DNA of 64,000 bases, from NCBI GenBank assembly GCA_022457155.1, contig JAJGOT010000022.1:2108501-2172500 (forward strand), written 5' to 3'. The stretch comes from Cladopsammia gracilis. Lineage: Eukaryota > Cnidaria > Anthozoa > Scleractinia > Dendrophylliidae. Within the stretch, counting starts at the first letter, position 1; each line of letters starts with the position of its first letter. Shown piece by piece: positions 35,201 through 46,074 of this stretch. The position numbers and the translations under genes are program-made. The notes beneath the pieces were generated by a model. The model did no database searches. It saw only the letters and a program-made list of their open reading frames with translations, and was not told the origin of the DNA.

Positions 35201-38200
35201 ATGTCATTGTTCCTGCCACCCACGTCTAGCACATGGGGAAAATTTGGATTTTTGACTCAAGATGAATTCAGGCAGTTTGGTTTTCAAGCCAGCCACTTAC
35301 TGTGTCACACTGGTAAAAAATCCACGCTAGTGAAAGCTCAAACATTTGGAGCAGAAATTCTGATGATTGTGGACTGACGAGAACTTTGGTAACCAGGCAT
35401 CATTATTCAAGTTGCCAGGATGCAAAACACTAGAATTTCATTCAGCAAACTTTCATCCCCACCCACAAAGGAAAATGCGCTCACCATGAAGTATTAAGAA
35501 ATGTACATAATTCAAAAGTTTACTTCATAAATTATTCTTGTCTGTGAAATCCAAAGTTTTAATGCATTCATTCTTTTTTCAAGTTCACTTACATGTACCT
35601 GGATTTTGAGGTGAAATTTAACAAGATGGTCCAGTTAAAAATTAATGTTCTTGTTATGGTAAAAAACAAAAATATTTTAGTTCGCCATTACATGTCCTCT
35701 AATACAACAGTTTGACGTCATGGCATGGCGAAAACACTGAGTTGCGGAATTTCTGGCTTTGCTCATTATTCCTCGCTATGTTTTGACGATGCTGTGATGT
35801 CAAACTGTTGTTTATCAGAGGACAAATAATAGCGAACTAAAATCTATTTATTACATGTAAGTACATCATGTGATGCAAATCCATCAGTCACTTGAAAGAG
35901 GAAATGGGAGAGTGCATGAAGGATGTGCTGCTAAACTCTTCATTGATGCCGATAGGTATCTTTTTGTACTTATGAAATCAATGCAAAGATAACTTTGATA
36001 GCCCACTAGGCAGAATTAAATTTTAATGTGTATAAGCTTAACAATAAGCTTATGTAAACAGCAAGCCCTTGTAGTTCACCCAATTTCAAACTTGTGAAAA
36101 ATTGTGCTTAACAGGTTGATTCATGAAGCTTACACTGTACATTGACTGTGTGCATGTAGATGCAAGCTTGGTGAATCATATCAACACTCAGGGCTGGAAA
36201 TAATTTTGGGACGTCCACCGGTCAAGATGACCGGCCAAATAAATTTTAGCTCGGTCATACTTCATTTCTGGTCGGTCAAGTATAACGAATTTAATTTTCC
36301 ACAAGTACACAATACGACCCCCCAACCAATGGCTAACTCAGTGGTAAGCGTTTGTGGTAGCTTTGCTATAGCCGTTTAACGTAGCTCAACGGTAGTGTCG
36401 CGATGATTCTTGACAAAATTTATTCTCACACTGATGATAGTTACAAAAGCTTTTTCTGCTTCGATTTCGCGTCTCTCACAACACTCTCTCGACCTCATGC
36501 CTTTTAGTCTGGTTGTTACCGGTCTAAACCGGTTTTTTACTGACGTCACACACTCTCATGTCACGCAACTTGATAGTAACATTACGGTCCGACAGTAGTT
36601 TTACCAGCCCTTTACGATAACGTTACGATGACTTTGCGATAACTTTACGGTAGTTTACGGCAACTTTATGATATAACGTTACCGAAACTTTGCGATAACG
36701 GCTTGGTAGCTTTGCGATAACTATACGGTAGCTTTTCATAACTATAACGTTACAGTAACTGTAACCGTTTACGATAACTTTACAGTAGCTTTCATAACTA
36801 CATGTATACCGTAATTTTACGGGAACTTTACGATAACGTTACAGTAACCGTAACCGTTTACGATAATTTTATGGTAGGTTGCATAACTATACGGTAGTTT
36901 TACGGGAACTTTACGATAACGTTACAGTAACCGTAACCGTTTACGATAATTTTACGGTAGCTTTCATAACTATACGGTAGTTTTACGGGAACTTTACGAT
37001 GATAACGTTACAGGGGCACCCAGCGAGGGTTTTCTCCCAAATGCTTTAGAATGCTTTTTTAGGGTATCGGGACTGTTTTTAAAGCTCTGCAAATGAATTC
37101 TAAGCTGTCCTATGAAACTTTTATCTGTTCGGCCGTTCTAGGAGAACTAAAATCTTCTCGAATTAGTTAGGGCTTTTCTATGTAATTTCCGAAAATCTCA
37201 GCTCTTTATTGAAGGTTCACGAAAATGCGAGGCTATCTAGTAATCCAATCTGGCAGCCGAAAATTTTAGGGACCTTTTTTTTCAGTTGAAGAAAGTAAGC
37301 GGGTTTTCTGAAAAATCTAGGGATTGTAATGGCGTCATCGAATGTTCTAGGGCCACGGACATCTCTTTCGAAAATTCTAGGCGTTTAATATCCCACTAGT
37401 ATATTTAAGATTTTTTCTTTTTGTTTCAGCCTAAATTCTACAAAGAAAGCAAAGAAAGTGCCAGTACGTGTAGAAAATGCTAGGGCTAAAAATTCGACTT
37501 TCGAAAATCGTAGGAAAGGTAAAGAAAAAACCTCCGAAATTTTTAGCCGTTCTCGAGTCAACGCAATTTCTAGGCAACCTATGCCTCCCCGAACAGATAT
37601 TTGACAGAAAACCGTCGGTGGGTGCCCCTGACGTTACAGTAACCGTAACCGTTTACGATAACTTTACGGTAGCTGCTTTGCGATAATTTTACGGTAGCTT
37701 TATGGGTAACTTTAATATAACTCTAGGATAACTTTGCGATATTTATTAAAGTCAAAGTGCATAGTAAACAACAGCTATTTTATTGTATTTCTAAAGTTTT
37801 GAAACTGAGGATCACTATGGATGTGACCGGTCAACATGACCGGCAAGACGAACGTCTGACCGGTCAAAGCCCCAATCAGGCCGGACATTGTCCGTTGACC
37901 GGCCGTTATTTCCAGCCCTGACACTGCCGATAATTTCTCACTAATCCAATAAAAAATTGAATGGCCAAAACCAGAGCAAAAAACTTCCACTCGTCCGCTC
38001 ATCTGAGACGAGTACTTCTTGATCTTGGACAAGTGAATTTCCAAAAGCACTTAACCGATGGGATGAGCACAATTTACCAGGAGAAATAAGTCTCATAATT
38101 GAGTTCCTAGTTTCCCAAGCATCTCTGGACTTCATAAACTAACCTGGTTTCCGCAAATTTCTGTTTCTTTTTACTAATAAACTTACCCGTTTTCCGACCG

Positions 38201-39038
38201 TGCAAATTTCTTGAGCACATGTTTTTATTAAGCCTGGTTACTAAGGGTAACCAAGAAGGCCGCTTGTTTACAAACTCTTTTCTTTGGTTTCGAATTTGTT
38301 CGTCTTCTGTGTTCCTTCATTGCTAAAAGCTTCAAAATGTCCAACAAAGATAGGGAGCACTGTTTCAACACGGGTATTTTATCAATTTGAGGTTAAATTT
38401 TACAATTTATAAACACAATGCTCACGTTTGTGCATTACAAGATTACATGTTTCGATATGCGATCTTTTTTCTTCAATTTGATTTTTGCAGCTGGCAGCTC
38501 TGTTAGAGAAACAAGACTCACTTTTCTACACCATCTAAAGTTAAAGAATGTTTGCTCCACGTTGACACCTCAAATAAATAGAATGTTCATTTTCAAGGCT
38601 CAAAAAGTCTGGTCTAGTCAACCAGAAAGTAAAGCTATTGCAGATGTTCCCGCAGAAAAGCTTCACCCCCAATTTTGAGCAAAAACGTTGGGCAAATGTG
38701 GCTTATACGCCAGTTTTTACGGTACATCACAAATTTGTTTTACTGCTACATTTTTTAACTTATTCATTTTTTGGACGAGTGAATTTCACTTTCGGACAAC
38801 CAAAATTTGAGTGGCACTTGTCCAATGACAAGTGGAAAGAAAAAAAAATTTGCCCTGAAAAACAGTTTGTAGGCCTTAAAAAACACTCATTTGAACTGTT
38901 TACCTCATGGGACCGCGAGCTCTTTAACAGCTGCTGAGCTAGCTTTCCTGTTTCTGTTACATTCACATGAACTTTCTCCATTAAACGTTCTTTAAATTCA
39001 CTATTTGAACGGGCACGACTGCCTGAACGATCCGCCAT
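32212..39038 (-). CDS. BORCS7: BORCS7 homologue, BORC complex subunit 7 (5 exons)
   Basis: Exons on the minus strand are 39038-38904, 35045-34983, 33637-33594, 33501-33481 and 32257-32212. All have GT-AG borders and phases that agree, giving 102 residues; vertebrate BORCS7 is about 105. Diagnostic parts are FKERLMEKV, LAQQLLKSSRSHE, the second exon's TKQFVNQEGALANSHE and the final FEDIQR/VNRISEQL. Together they follow BORCS7 (LLTEKV, LTKQVLKGSRSSE, QEDAILHSE, EAIQKN) without gaps in the core. BORC sits on lysosomes and recruits Arl8 to couple them to kinesin; BORCS7 is a small helical subunit. The start is ATGGCGGAT in an AAG-ATGGCGG context. Intron 1 (3.86 kb) carries a nested transposon and intron 4 a MITE. 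The fourth exon is a 21-base microexon. A possible AATAAA is at 31837-31832, past a SINE. Identification is from remembered family sequence. Confidence 0.85.
32781..33267. mobile_element. MITE with CAGTCGAACCTCTC ends (BORCS7 intron 4)
   Basis: CAGTCGAACCTCTC at the left and GAGAGGTTCGACTG at the right are perfect inverted termini. The subterminal GACACCTCTCATACGGACAG and GACCTCTCTAATACGGACAC blocks also pair. A partial relative of the same sequence (TAATACGGACCCTCAGTAATAC) lies near 45035-45100. Confidence 0.85.
34151..34250. repeat. Foldback element
   Basis: AGATAAAATATTCGCGTCCG with GATCTGTATGGGATTTACAATGG on the left pairs with CCATTGTAAATACCCATACA...ATATTTTATCT on the right. The loop is about 10 bases. 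It lies in BORCS7 intron 2. Confidence 0.75.
35673..35843. mobile_element. Foldback MITE (BORCS7 intron 1)
   Basis: ATTTTAGTTCGCCATTA...GTCCTCT...CAACAGTTTGACGTCA at the left pairs with TGATGTCAAACTGTTG...AGAGGAC...GCGAACTAAAAT at the right. Arms are about 60 bases and imperfect. Confidence 0.75.
36600..37770. repeat. Tandem array of GATAACGTTACAGTAACCGTAAC-type units, interrupted
   Basis: From 36600 to 37010, units of roughly 60-85 bases repeat. They contain TTTACGATAACTTTACGGTAG, CATAACTATACGGTAG, TTTTACGGGAACTTTACGAT and AACGTTACAGTAACCGTAACC. The array resumes at 37631 after the inserted element (37011-37630) and fades by about 37770. It forms the core of the outer transposon. Confidence 0.75.
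37011..37630. mobile_element. Inner DNA transposon, CAGGGGCACCCA ends, nested in the array
   Basis: CAGGGGCACCCA at 37011 and TGGGTGCCCCTG ending at 37630 are perfect inverted termini. ACGTTA is present on both sides (37005-37010 and 37631-37636) as a target duplication. The 620-bp interior has many TCTAGG/CCTAGA-like words and no coding capacity. Confidence 0.85.
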
Positions 39039-39102
39039 CTTGGATTGTCTGCTGACCATTACTGACTGCGGCACAAACTACAACCTCATTTCCAGGGCTC
39101 TT

Positions 39103-39323
39103 GTTGTGAGTACACGCGCCGCCAAAAACCTTTGGTAAGCCATAATCATAGAAAATTTGCCACTGGCGCTATCATATTTTAATTGGAGTGACCAATTTTT
39201 AAAGTCTTGGGCTCTGTTGGGTTGTGAGTACACGCGCCGCCAAAAAACTTTGGTAAGCCAGAATCATAGAAAATTTGCCACTCGCGTTATCATATTTTAA
39301 TTGGAGTGACCAATTTTTTAAAG
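39103..39323. repeat. Tandem duplication, 118-bp unit
   Basis: GTTGTGAGTACACGCGCCGC begins at 39103 and again at 39221. The two units differ at only a few positions through AATTGGAGTGACCAATTTTT. The pair lies between the BORCS7 start and the exon at 39935, in the presumed shared promoter region. Confidence 0.9.
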
Positions 39324-39934
39324 TGAACTCTTTACCAGCATACCTGTATTGAAATAGTATAGTATAGGGCTTGGGATTTTATTCGGCTGTAGGATCGACC
39401 AGCCAAACCGGGAAGATGAAAAACAACAAGCAACGTTATCTATGGTGTCTTTATTTTTTTTAACCACTGACAATCTATAAATTATAACTAAGATATCAAA
39501 CTGAGGAAAAATACATAGCATACCAAAAATGTACAGCGACAGAAATATCCTGGGCATGCGTGGCTTTTGGTATTTGCAGTTTTTTTATGCAACTTAAAAA
39601 CCATAAAAGCATCTCATCTCATAAACAGATCTCAAAAGCGTGTTGGTGGCTATCTACCAAACTAATAATCTAATATTAATGGTCAACTAATTGACAATTT
39701 CCTCATGGCCTTTTAGTTTTATCCTAGATAATCCTATCCTATCCTTTTATTCTATCCTTGTAAACTAGAACGAATGACACGTTAATAAAGTTATTATTAT
39801 TATTATTATCCTCCTTCAATTCCTGGTTTAAATTACACTCTGTTTGCTTTATTTTTCTTCCATGCAGTTGAAGCCTACATGAAAAGGAAAAATATATATT
39901 TAGTTCACCGCTACACAGTTACACGGAATAAAAA

Positions 39935-41157
39935 ATGCCGATAACGATCAAGGTAAGTAATACAATTTCGATCTAGAATAAAGACCCATAGCATAATAAA
40001 AAAAATGGATATGGAAGGACGGTACAGTTTCATCTTGTACGGGTGTGAAAGTCACATAAGAATAAGTGCATCATCAAAAACTAGTTCCAATTTAAACAAT
40101 TTGAAACTCTACTTTGCTAAAGAGGCGAAAATAAATTTAAAAATGGCTTATGTTGATTGTAAAAAAGGCAATGAATAAAGGGTTAAGTAATGCGTCACTG
40201 GTGGAGTGAAACAAGAAAATTTGGTTAAATCAACTGAGTTGATAAAAGCTGACGGGGGGAGGGGAGGGGAGTGAAACAAGAAAATTTGGTTAAATCAACT
40301 GAGTTGATAAAAGCTGACGGGGGGTGGGGAGGGGAGTGAAACAAGAAAATTTGGTTAAATCAACTGAGTTGATAAAAGCTGATGGGGGAGGGGAGGGGAG
40401 TGAAACAAGAAAATTTGGTTAAATCAACTGAGTTGATAAAAGCTGACGGGGGGAGGGGAGGGGAGTGAAACAAGAAAATTTGGTTAAATCAACTGAGTTG
40501 ATAAAAGCTGACGGGGGGAGGGGAGGGGAGTGAAACAAGAAAATTTGGTTAAATCAACTGAGTTGATAAAAGCTGATGGGGGAGGGGAGGGTAGTGAAAC
40601 AAGAAAATTTGGTTAAATCAACTGAGTTGATAAAAGCTGACGGGGGGAGGGGAGGGGAGTGAAACAAGAAAATTTGGTCAAATCAACTGAGTTGATAAAA
40701 GCTGACGGGGGGAGGGGAGGGGAGTGAAACAAGAAAATTTGGTCAAATCAACTGAGTTGATAAAAGCTGACGGGGGGAGGGGAGGGGAGTGAAACAAGAA
40801 AATTTGGTCAAATCAACTGAGTTGATAAAAGCTGATGGGGGAGGGGAGGGGAGTGAAACAAGAAAATTTGGTTAAATCAACTGAGTTGATAAGGTAAATT
40901 GGCCACCGTAAAGAGATAAAAAAGCTGACGTCTTGAGCGCTAATCCTTCGTCAGAGCGCTAGCCTTTCCGCGTCGTCGAAACGTCAGCTTTTGAATCTCG
41001 TTACGGTAGCTAATTTTCTAGCTACTTTCGGGAGGTAGGTGGATGAGATGGACTAATTTCGCAAACGTTTCACTGACCTCTTTATTTCCACAGGATTTTG
41101 TGTTATGCTCTGATAAATTAGTCATCCTAACCCCATTTGTTGGTAATCTCTCAGTAG
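39935..41157 (+). CDS. Two 5' exons of a possible PSMG2-like gene
   Basis: Exon 39935-39952 (ATGCCGATAACGATCAAG, then GTAAGT) and exon 41094-41157 (after TTTCCACAG, before GTAAGC) join in phase 0 to read MPITIKDFVLCSDKLVIL, then TPFVGNLSVG. The segment resembles the start of proteasome assembly chaperone 2, where LMPAVSVGNVGQLA follows a short N-terminus, but the match is weak. A plausible upstream 5'UTR exon begins after TTCCATGCAG at 39868. I could not find the next exon: to the right lie a palindrome and the convergent receptor gene. This may be a truncated gene, a non-coding transcript or a chance pairing of splice sites. Confidence 0.25.
40200..41020. mobile_element. Foldback element enlarged by an internal minisatellite
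   Basis: The left end GTGGAGTGAAACAAGAAAAT...AACTGAGTTGATAA resembles the left end of the foldback at 42740-42960 (GTGGAGTAGCAAAACACAAA...AACTGAGTTGATA). After the array, 40893-41010 carries GGTAAATTGGCCACCGTAAAG, GCTGACGTCTTGAGCGCTAA and CGAAACGTCAGCTTTTGAAT, matching the 42785-42930 interior. Confidence 0.55.
40206..40893 (+). repeat. 65-bp minisatellite with G-rich segment (~10.5 copies)
   Basis: Units start at 40206, 40271, 40336, 40400, 40465, 40530, 40594, 40659, 40724, 40789 and 40853, spaced 64-66 bases. Each holds AAACAAGAAAATTTGGTTAA, ATCAACTGAGTTGATAAAAG, and a G-rich tail GACGGGGGGAGGGGAGGGGA. The last unit stops at GTTGATAA and continues into the flanking element. Sequence differences are few: a TAC/TCA change and CGG/TGG variants shared by subsets of units. 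This implies recent homogenisation. Confidence 0.95.
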
Positions 41158-41492
41158 GTAAGCTGTGGCTTGTTGGCCGTTTGCTCTGAAATAAATAAGT
41201 TTAATATACCGTGCATCAGTCTTGTGTAATCCATGTTTAATACCCTACTGCAGTGTACACTTGGTGGATAATCAGTTTTTATTTCATGGTAACAACATTT
41301 ATTGTCATAGCTCTGCCATTAGCCTGCGTGGCCTTCCCCCCTTCCTCGCGCGCCCTTCGCGTTCTCGCGCGCCTGAATTCCCCCCCTCTAATGAAGTATC
41401 AAAGCAGTTCCTTCTGTTTGAACGGCACTGGTCAAGCCTAACTTTTTTCGCTAAGTGTCATCATTCTTTCATTCTCTGACTAAATTTAACTT

Positions 41493-41712
41493 TTAAGAAT
41501 AAAAATTAGCGATAGTTGTTTCGAATTAAGTTTCGATGACTCACTCATCGTTTTCAAATTCGTGTAACTGAAGTCAGGTTCTTGTGAGTTCATTATATAT
41601 CAGTATTATATAATGAACTCACAAGAACTTGACTTCAGTTACACGAATTTGAAAATGATGAGTGAGTCATCGAAACGTCATTCTAAACTATTATCTCTAA
41701 TTTTTATTCTTA
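41493..41712. repeat. Long inverted repeat with ~100-bp arms
   Basis: TTAAGAATAAAAATTAGCGA at 41493 through GTGAGTTCATTATATA is mirrored by TATATAATGAACTCACAAGA...CTAATTTTTATTCTTAA ending at 41712. The inner 70 bases pair almost perfectly. It sits just downstream of the receptor gene's likely polyadenylation signal. Confidence 0.85.
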
Positions 41713-41922
41713 ACTGTTTATCCAAAACATCCGTTATTAAATTTAACTTACGAATAAAATCCTACGCGCACACTTTACCCCTAATAAAACAGCCATCATG
41801 GAAACAGCACCATTTTCAAGCGATATCCTTTCACCAAATTGAGTATTCCCTCTAGTTCGTGACCACCGTTGAACCGGAATAATTTCTGAAGAAACAGTTT
41901 GGCATGATATAATTTGGTGCAG

Positions 41923-41928
41923 TTTATT
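41923..41928 (-). other. Candidate polyadenylation signal of the adhesion GPCR gene
   Basis: TTTATT on the plus strand gives AATAAA on the minus strand, about 455 bases after the receptor stop codon. It is the only canonical hexamer I noticed in that interval. Confidence 0.4.
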
Positions 41929-42383
41929 CTAAAATTCATTTGGTAAAACTGACATTAAAAAAAACACCACAGAATTTCTCAACAGACTCAAACGAAAGTT
42001 TCATTCACGAGTCAAGGTTTGGCACCGAAAGAGTGATTGGAAACATTGAGGGCCGGTTATTTAAACAAAGTCTGACTCAGAGGACGGCTCAATGCTTTTT
42101 TCTAGTCTGTGCTATATGCCTACTTGACACTATTTACAGTAAACAACGTTAAAATGTTAGGGTTCAGGTTGGCCAGACGGAAATTGGTTTAGATCGTGGT
42201 TTTGTTTAACACCGACTGAACATCGTTTAAATGACCGGCCCCATAAGTGTGTTTGATGGGATTCAAGTTCATTGACAGACACATATTAGCAGGTGGATGA
42301 ACAAGGCCAACAAGGTCTAAATCGCCGGAGTTAAAACCATCGGTCGCATTCTAAAATTCTGTTACATCAATACCAGGACACAG

Positions 42384-42470
42384 TCAAAGCACCTTAGGAG
42401 TTGTATCTGCTCCTGAAGCATAACTCGTTCGCTGTCGTTTACTTCGCCACATAACTATCGCAGCTCGAAC
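42384..42470 (-). CDS. Receptor last exon: cytoplasmic tail
   Basis: After CGTATATTTCAG the frame reads VRAAIVMWRSKRQRTSYASG and ends eight residues later in PKVL and TGA. The 28-residue tail is basic, with no evident PDZ ligand. The VR start directly after the TM7 exon's FDQQ follows the usual pattern of this family. It lies 1.65 kb from the TM7 exon; the intron carries a 64-bp duplication at its end. Confidence 0.85.
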   Translation of the reverse strand, partial: VRAAIVMWRSKRQRTSYASGADTTPKVL

Positions 42471-45400
42471 CTGAAATATACGAGAAACAAATGATATGAT
42501 CAGCCATACACTGAAAGATTACTTTTTCAGTCATTCCATTCCCATGAGAAACAAATTATATGATCAGCCATACACTGAAAGATTACTTTTTCAGTCATTC
42601 CATTCCCATTTACCATCACCTTCTTTCTTTCTCCCGCATGTTGAAAAAAAAAAGCATTACCTCGATCACCATAAGCAGCTGCTAGCGAGTGTTATAAAGG
42701 TGTTAGTTTCTACTGAAAGAAACTGCGGTGTTACATTGGTGGAGTAGCAAAACACAAAAAAATCTGATTTTATAAACTGAGTTGATATGGTAAAGAGGCC
42801 ACTGTAATCGACACTGTAAAGGGATTCAAAATATATCTGACGTTTCGAGCGTTAGCTTTTCGTCAGAAAGGCGAGCGCTCGAAACGTCAGAGTTTGAATG
42901 TCTTTACGGTGGCCACTTTACCTTATCAACTCAGCTGATAAAACCAAATATGCGAGTTTTATAAGCTGATTTAATTCGCAAAGAACAACTAATACATCAT
43001 CGGTGGGAAAAATGCCGTTTGTTCATGTTCTGGTGAAAACAAATTCAGCCAATCCACTGAGTAACCAAGCCTCCTGCTTACTGCTTATATTACAGCCGAT
43101 TTCAATGAAGTATGCAGAGTCTGGTTTTTAAAACATGATTTGTTGATGATGATTCACCGAAGATAACAACACAATGGTAAAGAATTCGCCTATAAAATGA
43201 GCTCAAAGAGTAAATTCTTACCTCCTCATCGTCCCATGAAACAGCCCCCTGGATTCCGGATTCCACCCTTCTGGATTCCGGATTCCAACCACGACTCCTT
43301 TGTGGAAAACCAGGAAAAATCTTTCACGGCACCAGTTAAACTACTACAAGCATGTTAGTTTCTAAAAGTTCTTGCGCACGTTGATCTGAGAACTTGTCGA
43401 ACTTGGATCTTATAGCTAACAACTTAAACATATTTATACATCCTTTCTGTTCTGTAATAAAGCCTTCAATGCGCGAGGTTTTTACTTTCTTGTAAACAGT
43501 AACACCAAAGTAGACCAGTTTTGTCTGATATTGACACTCATTTGTTTTATAAGAACGTCAAAAATTGGAGTTCAGGCTAAGTCGAAACTTGATGTTCTTA
43601 ATTTTTTGGCCATTTGTGCCTGAAAATGTTTGCTGAAATAGAAACATCCACAAAGAACAAGATCTGTAAACTTCCTTCACCATGTTCTGACAATGGACAA
43701 ATCATGACGCGCGAATCTCAACTGGCGAATCATGTTTGACAAAAACGCTTCTGCACACTGCACGGAGATCTTATGGATTTTTTATGTTTCAAGAGGTCAG
43801 TATTTACTCTGCAAACTCAGTTTATGAGTGAAATTCTTTCATAATTGTCTAATCATGCGAATCATAGACGGTGAATCATGTTTGAAAACCCCAGTCTGCA
43901 CACTGCAGTAAAATCGGCTATTAGTATAATACGAATGACGGAACCATTGCAGAAACTGACTTTCACGAGTGGTACACCACAGCGCTCCGTTTGTTTCTTA
44001 TACGAACAATGTTACCGTTATTATTTATCATAGCTTTATTTAAATAACACTTAAAATATTCAATTACAGTAGTCACGAGTTGTTTGAAACAAAGCTGATA
44101 AATAAAATAATGACAAACCTGTTGATCAAACACACAGTGAAAAATAAATACAAAGAATCCCTGCAAAGAAAACAGAAGATGATATGAGTGATGACTGATC
44201 TTTAGCAAAGTACTTTCAATCTGAATAATCTAAAATGAACAAACCTGAAGCGAGTTGAAAATTGCAAACAAATAAAGAAACACGACTGTGTGTTGGTCAA
44301 AGGCGAGGACTCCGAACACCCACGTGATGCCAAGCAAGGGAAGCAGAACAACAGAGCACTTGATTCCAAGTCTGAACAGAAGAAAAGGACAAAAATTCTA
44401 AAATAAGCAAATCAAAAGCTCACACGAGCCAACCCGTGAATACGAAACGCTCTAAATAGAAGATTCTGCACACCTTCGGACCCTCCCCTCTCCCCTCTCC
44501 CCTCTCCCCCTCCCCTCTCCTAGGCGTTTTGATCCACCGACCCCCACCCCCTGCGTCCAACTCCCCACACTACTCTCCCTCCAATGCCGTCCCCATGGGT
44601 AAGGCAGGTGACCATTACATATCGCGGGCTTAATGTTTACATCGATCAAGCGATCGAGTGAAATTATTTTCTGCACAAACGCTATAACTCGTTGAACGCT
44701 TTGCGTATACACGAGTTAAAATAAGATGTGCCGTGAAGCAGCGACATCTGTGTCCATAAATTGTAAACTGGTCCCAGTCAAGGCAGATAAATAATTCAAG
44801 CCAAGAAGCAAACAAAAGCACAATATAAAGGTGGACTAAAAATTCCATTTGAGAAATATTTTTTTTTCTTTTTTGTAATATTCTGTTAGTCGGTTTCCTA
44901 CAATAATAGAGACCAGTTTACCGTTCATAGTAAACTCATATACCTTTCCTCTCCTCTCCTTAAGGATATCTCCCTATTACAGACAATCATTTGGTTTCGG
45001 CAAAAGTTCCACATATTTTCTATTAAAATAACCTTCATAATACGGACCCTCAGTAATACAGACGATGGACACTAAATTTCGGCCACAGAGAGTAAATTGA
45101 TATAAACTTAACCTCTTTATTGCGGGCACTACATGATCGCCCCTAAAGGAAAACGTACAATTTTGGATGTCCATAATCATTCATTTTCACATGGGATTGA
45201 ATTATTTTTTAATTCTTTCAGGTACAAATCAATATTTCGCTATTCTCCTCCTCTTCGCCAACTCTTCACATTTTCTTTTTTATATCACCATAGTTAATCG
45301 AGGGACTGGTTATGTTTAACTGTACTTGACCGTGCACATCTTTAATTTTGTTATGACACGGTATGACTGAATAACTTAATGGCATCATTTCTATTGGTCA

Positions 45401-46017
45401 GTTGCTCGAACAAAAGTTCAACATCTATTGTGGTTGTGCACGGTCAAGGCCGAAAAACGATAACAAAGACATTTCTCAAGTTTCATAACTATTGTGCTTT
45501 ATTAACTATGATATCACGTAATTTTGACCAGGTTGTGTCTGTTAAAATATGGCGACCTTTGTATGTTCTTACTTAATCTTTTCTTTGTCTGAAGCTTCCA
45601 TCATCTTATGACTTGTCATCATTGCTCGTAAAACCAAAACAAATATGATGCTGTTAATCTGCCATAAATGTGAAATATTAATTAGCAATTTAATTGAAAA
45701 GACTGTTAGACACCCGCTCTTATAACCATATGCATGGGGAGAAGGAACTGATGCTGATGATGATCATCGTCATCAGCAGCATCATCGTGATCATCATGAT
45801 CATCGTCATCATCATGATCATCGTCATCTTCATCATCATCGTCATCATTATGATAGTCGTCATCATCATCATTATCATCACCATTGTCATCATGATGATC
45901 ATCGTCATCATTACGACGAATTTTTTCTCAGTATTTTGTTTTTCAAATTGGACCTTAGCAACCTAGAAATAATGTCTTCAACTTTGGGACATGGGATGAC
46001 GGAAAACAGAAATACGG

Positions 46018-46074
<57 letters not shown>

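Larger units (their letters stand above)
36189..37920. mobile_element. Outer DNA transposon, CAGGGCTGGAAATAA ends (BORCS7 intron 1)
   Basis: CAGGGCTGGAAATAA at 36189 and TTATTTCCAGCCCTG ending at 37920 are perfect inverted termini. ACACT flanks both sides (36184-36188 and 37921-37925), giving a short target duplication. Just inside, GACCGGTCAA-type words occur at both ends. The interior is a tandem array interrupted by a second transposon, and no transposase remains. Confidence 0.85.

Noticed and set aside
43200..43330. Possible alternative receptor tail exon with GAGGAG|GTAAGA donor
   Set aside because: The stretch is a GGATTCCGGATTCCA low-complexity repeat and lacks a good acceptor; the exon at 42470 gives the expected VRAA tail.
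45694..45966. Open frames rich in Ile/Val/Met or Met/Thr on both strands
   Set aside because: They are produced by the ATC/GTC microsatellite.
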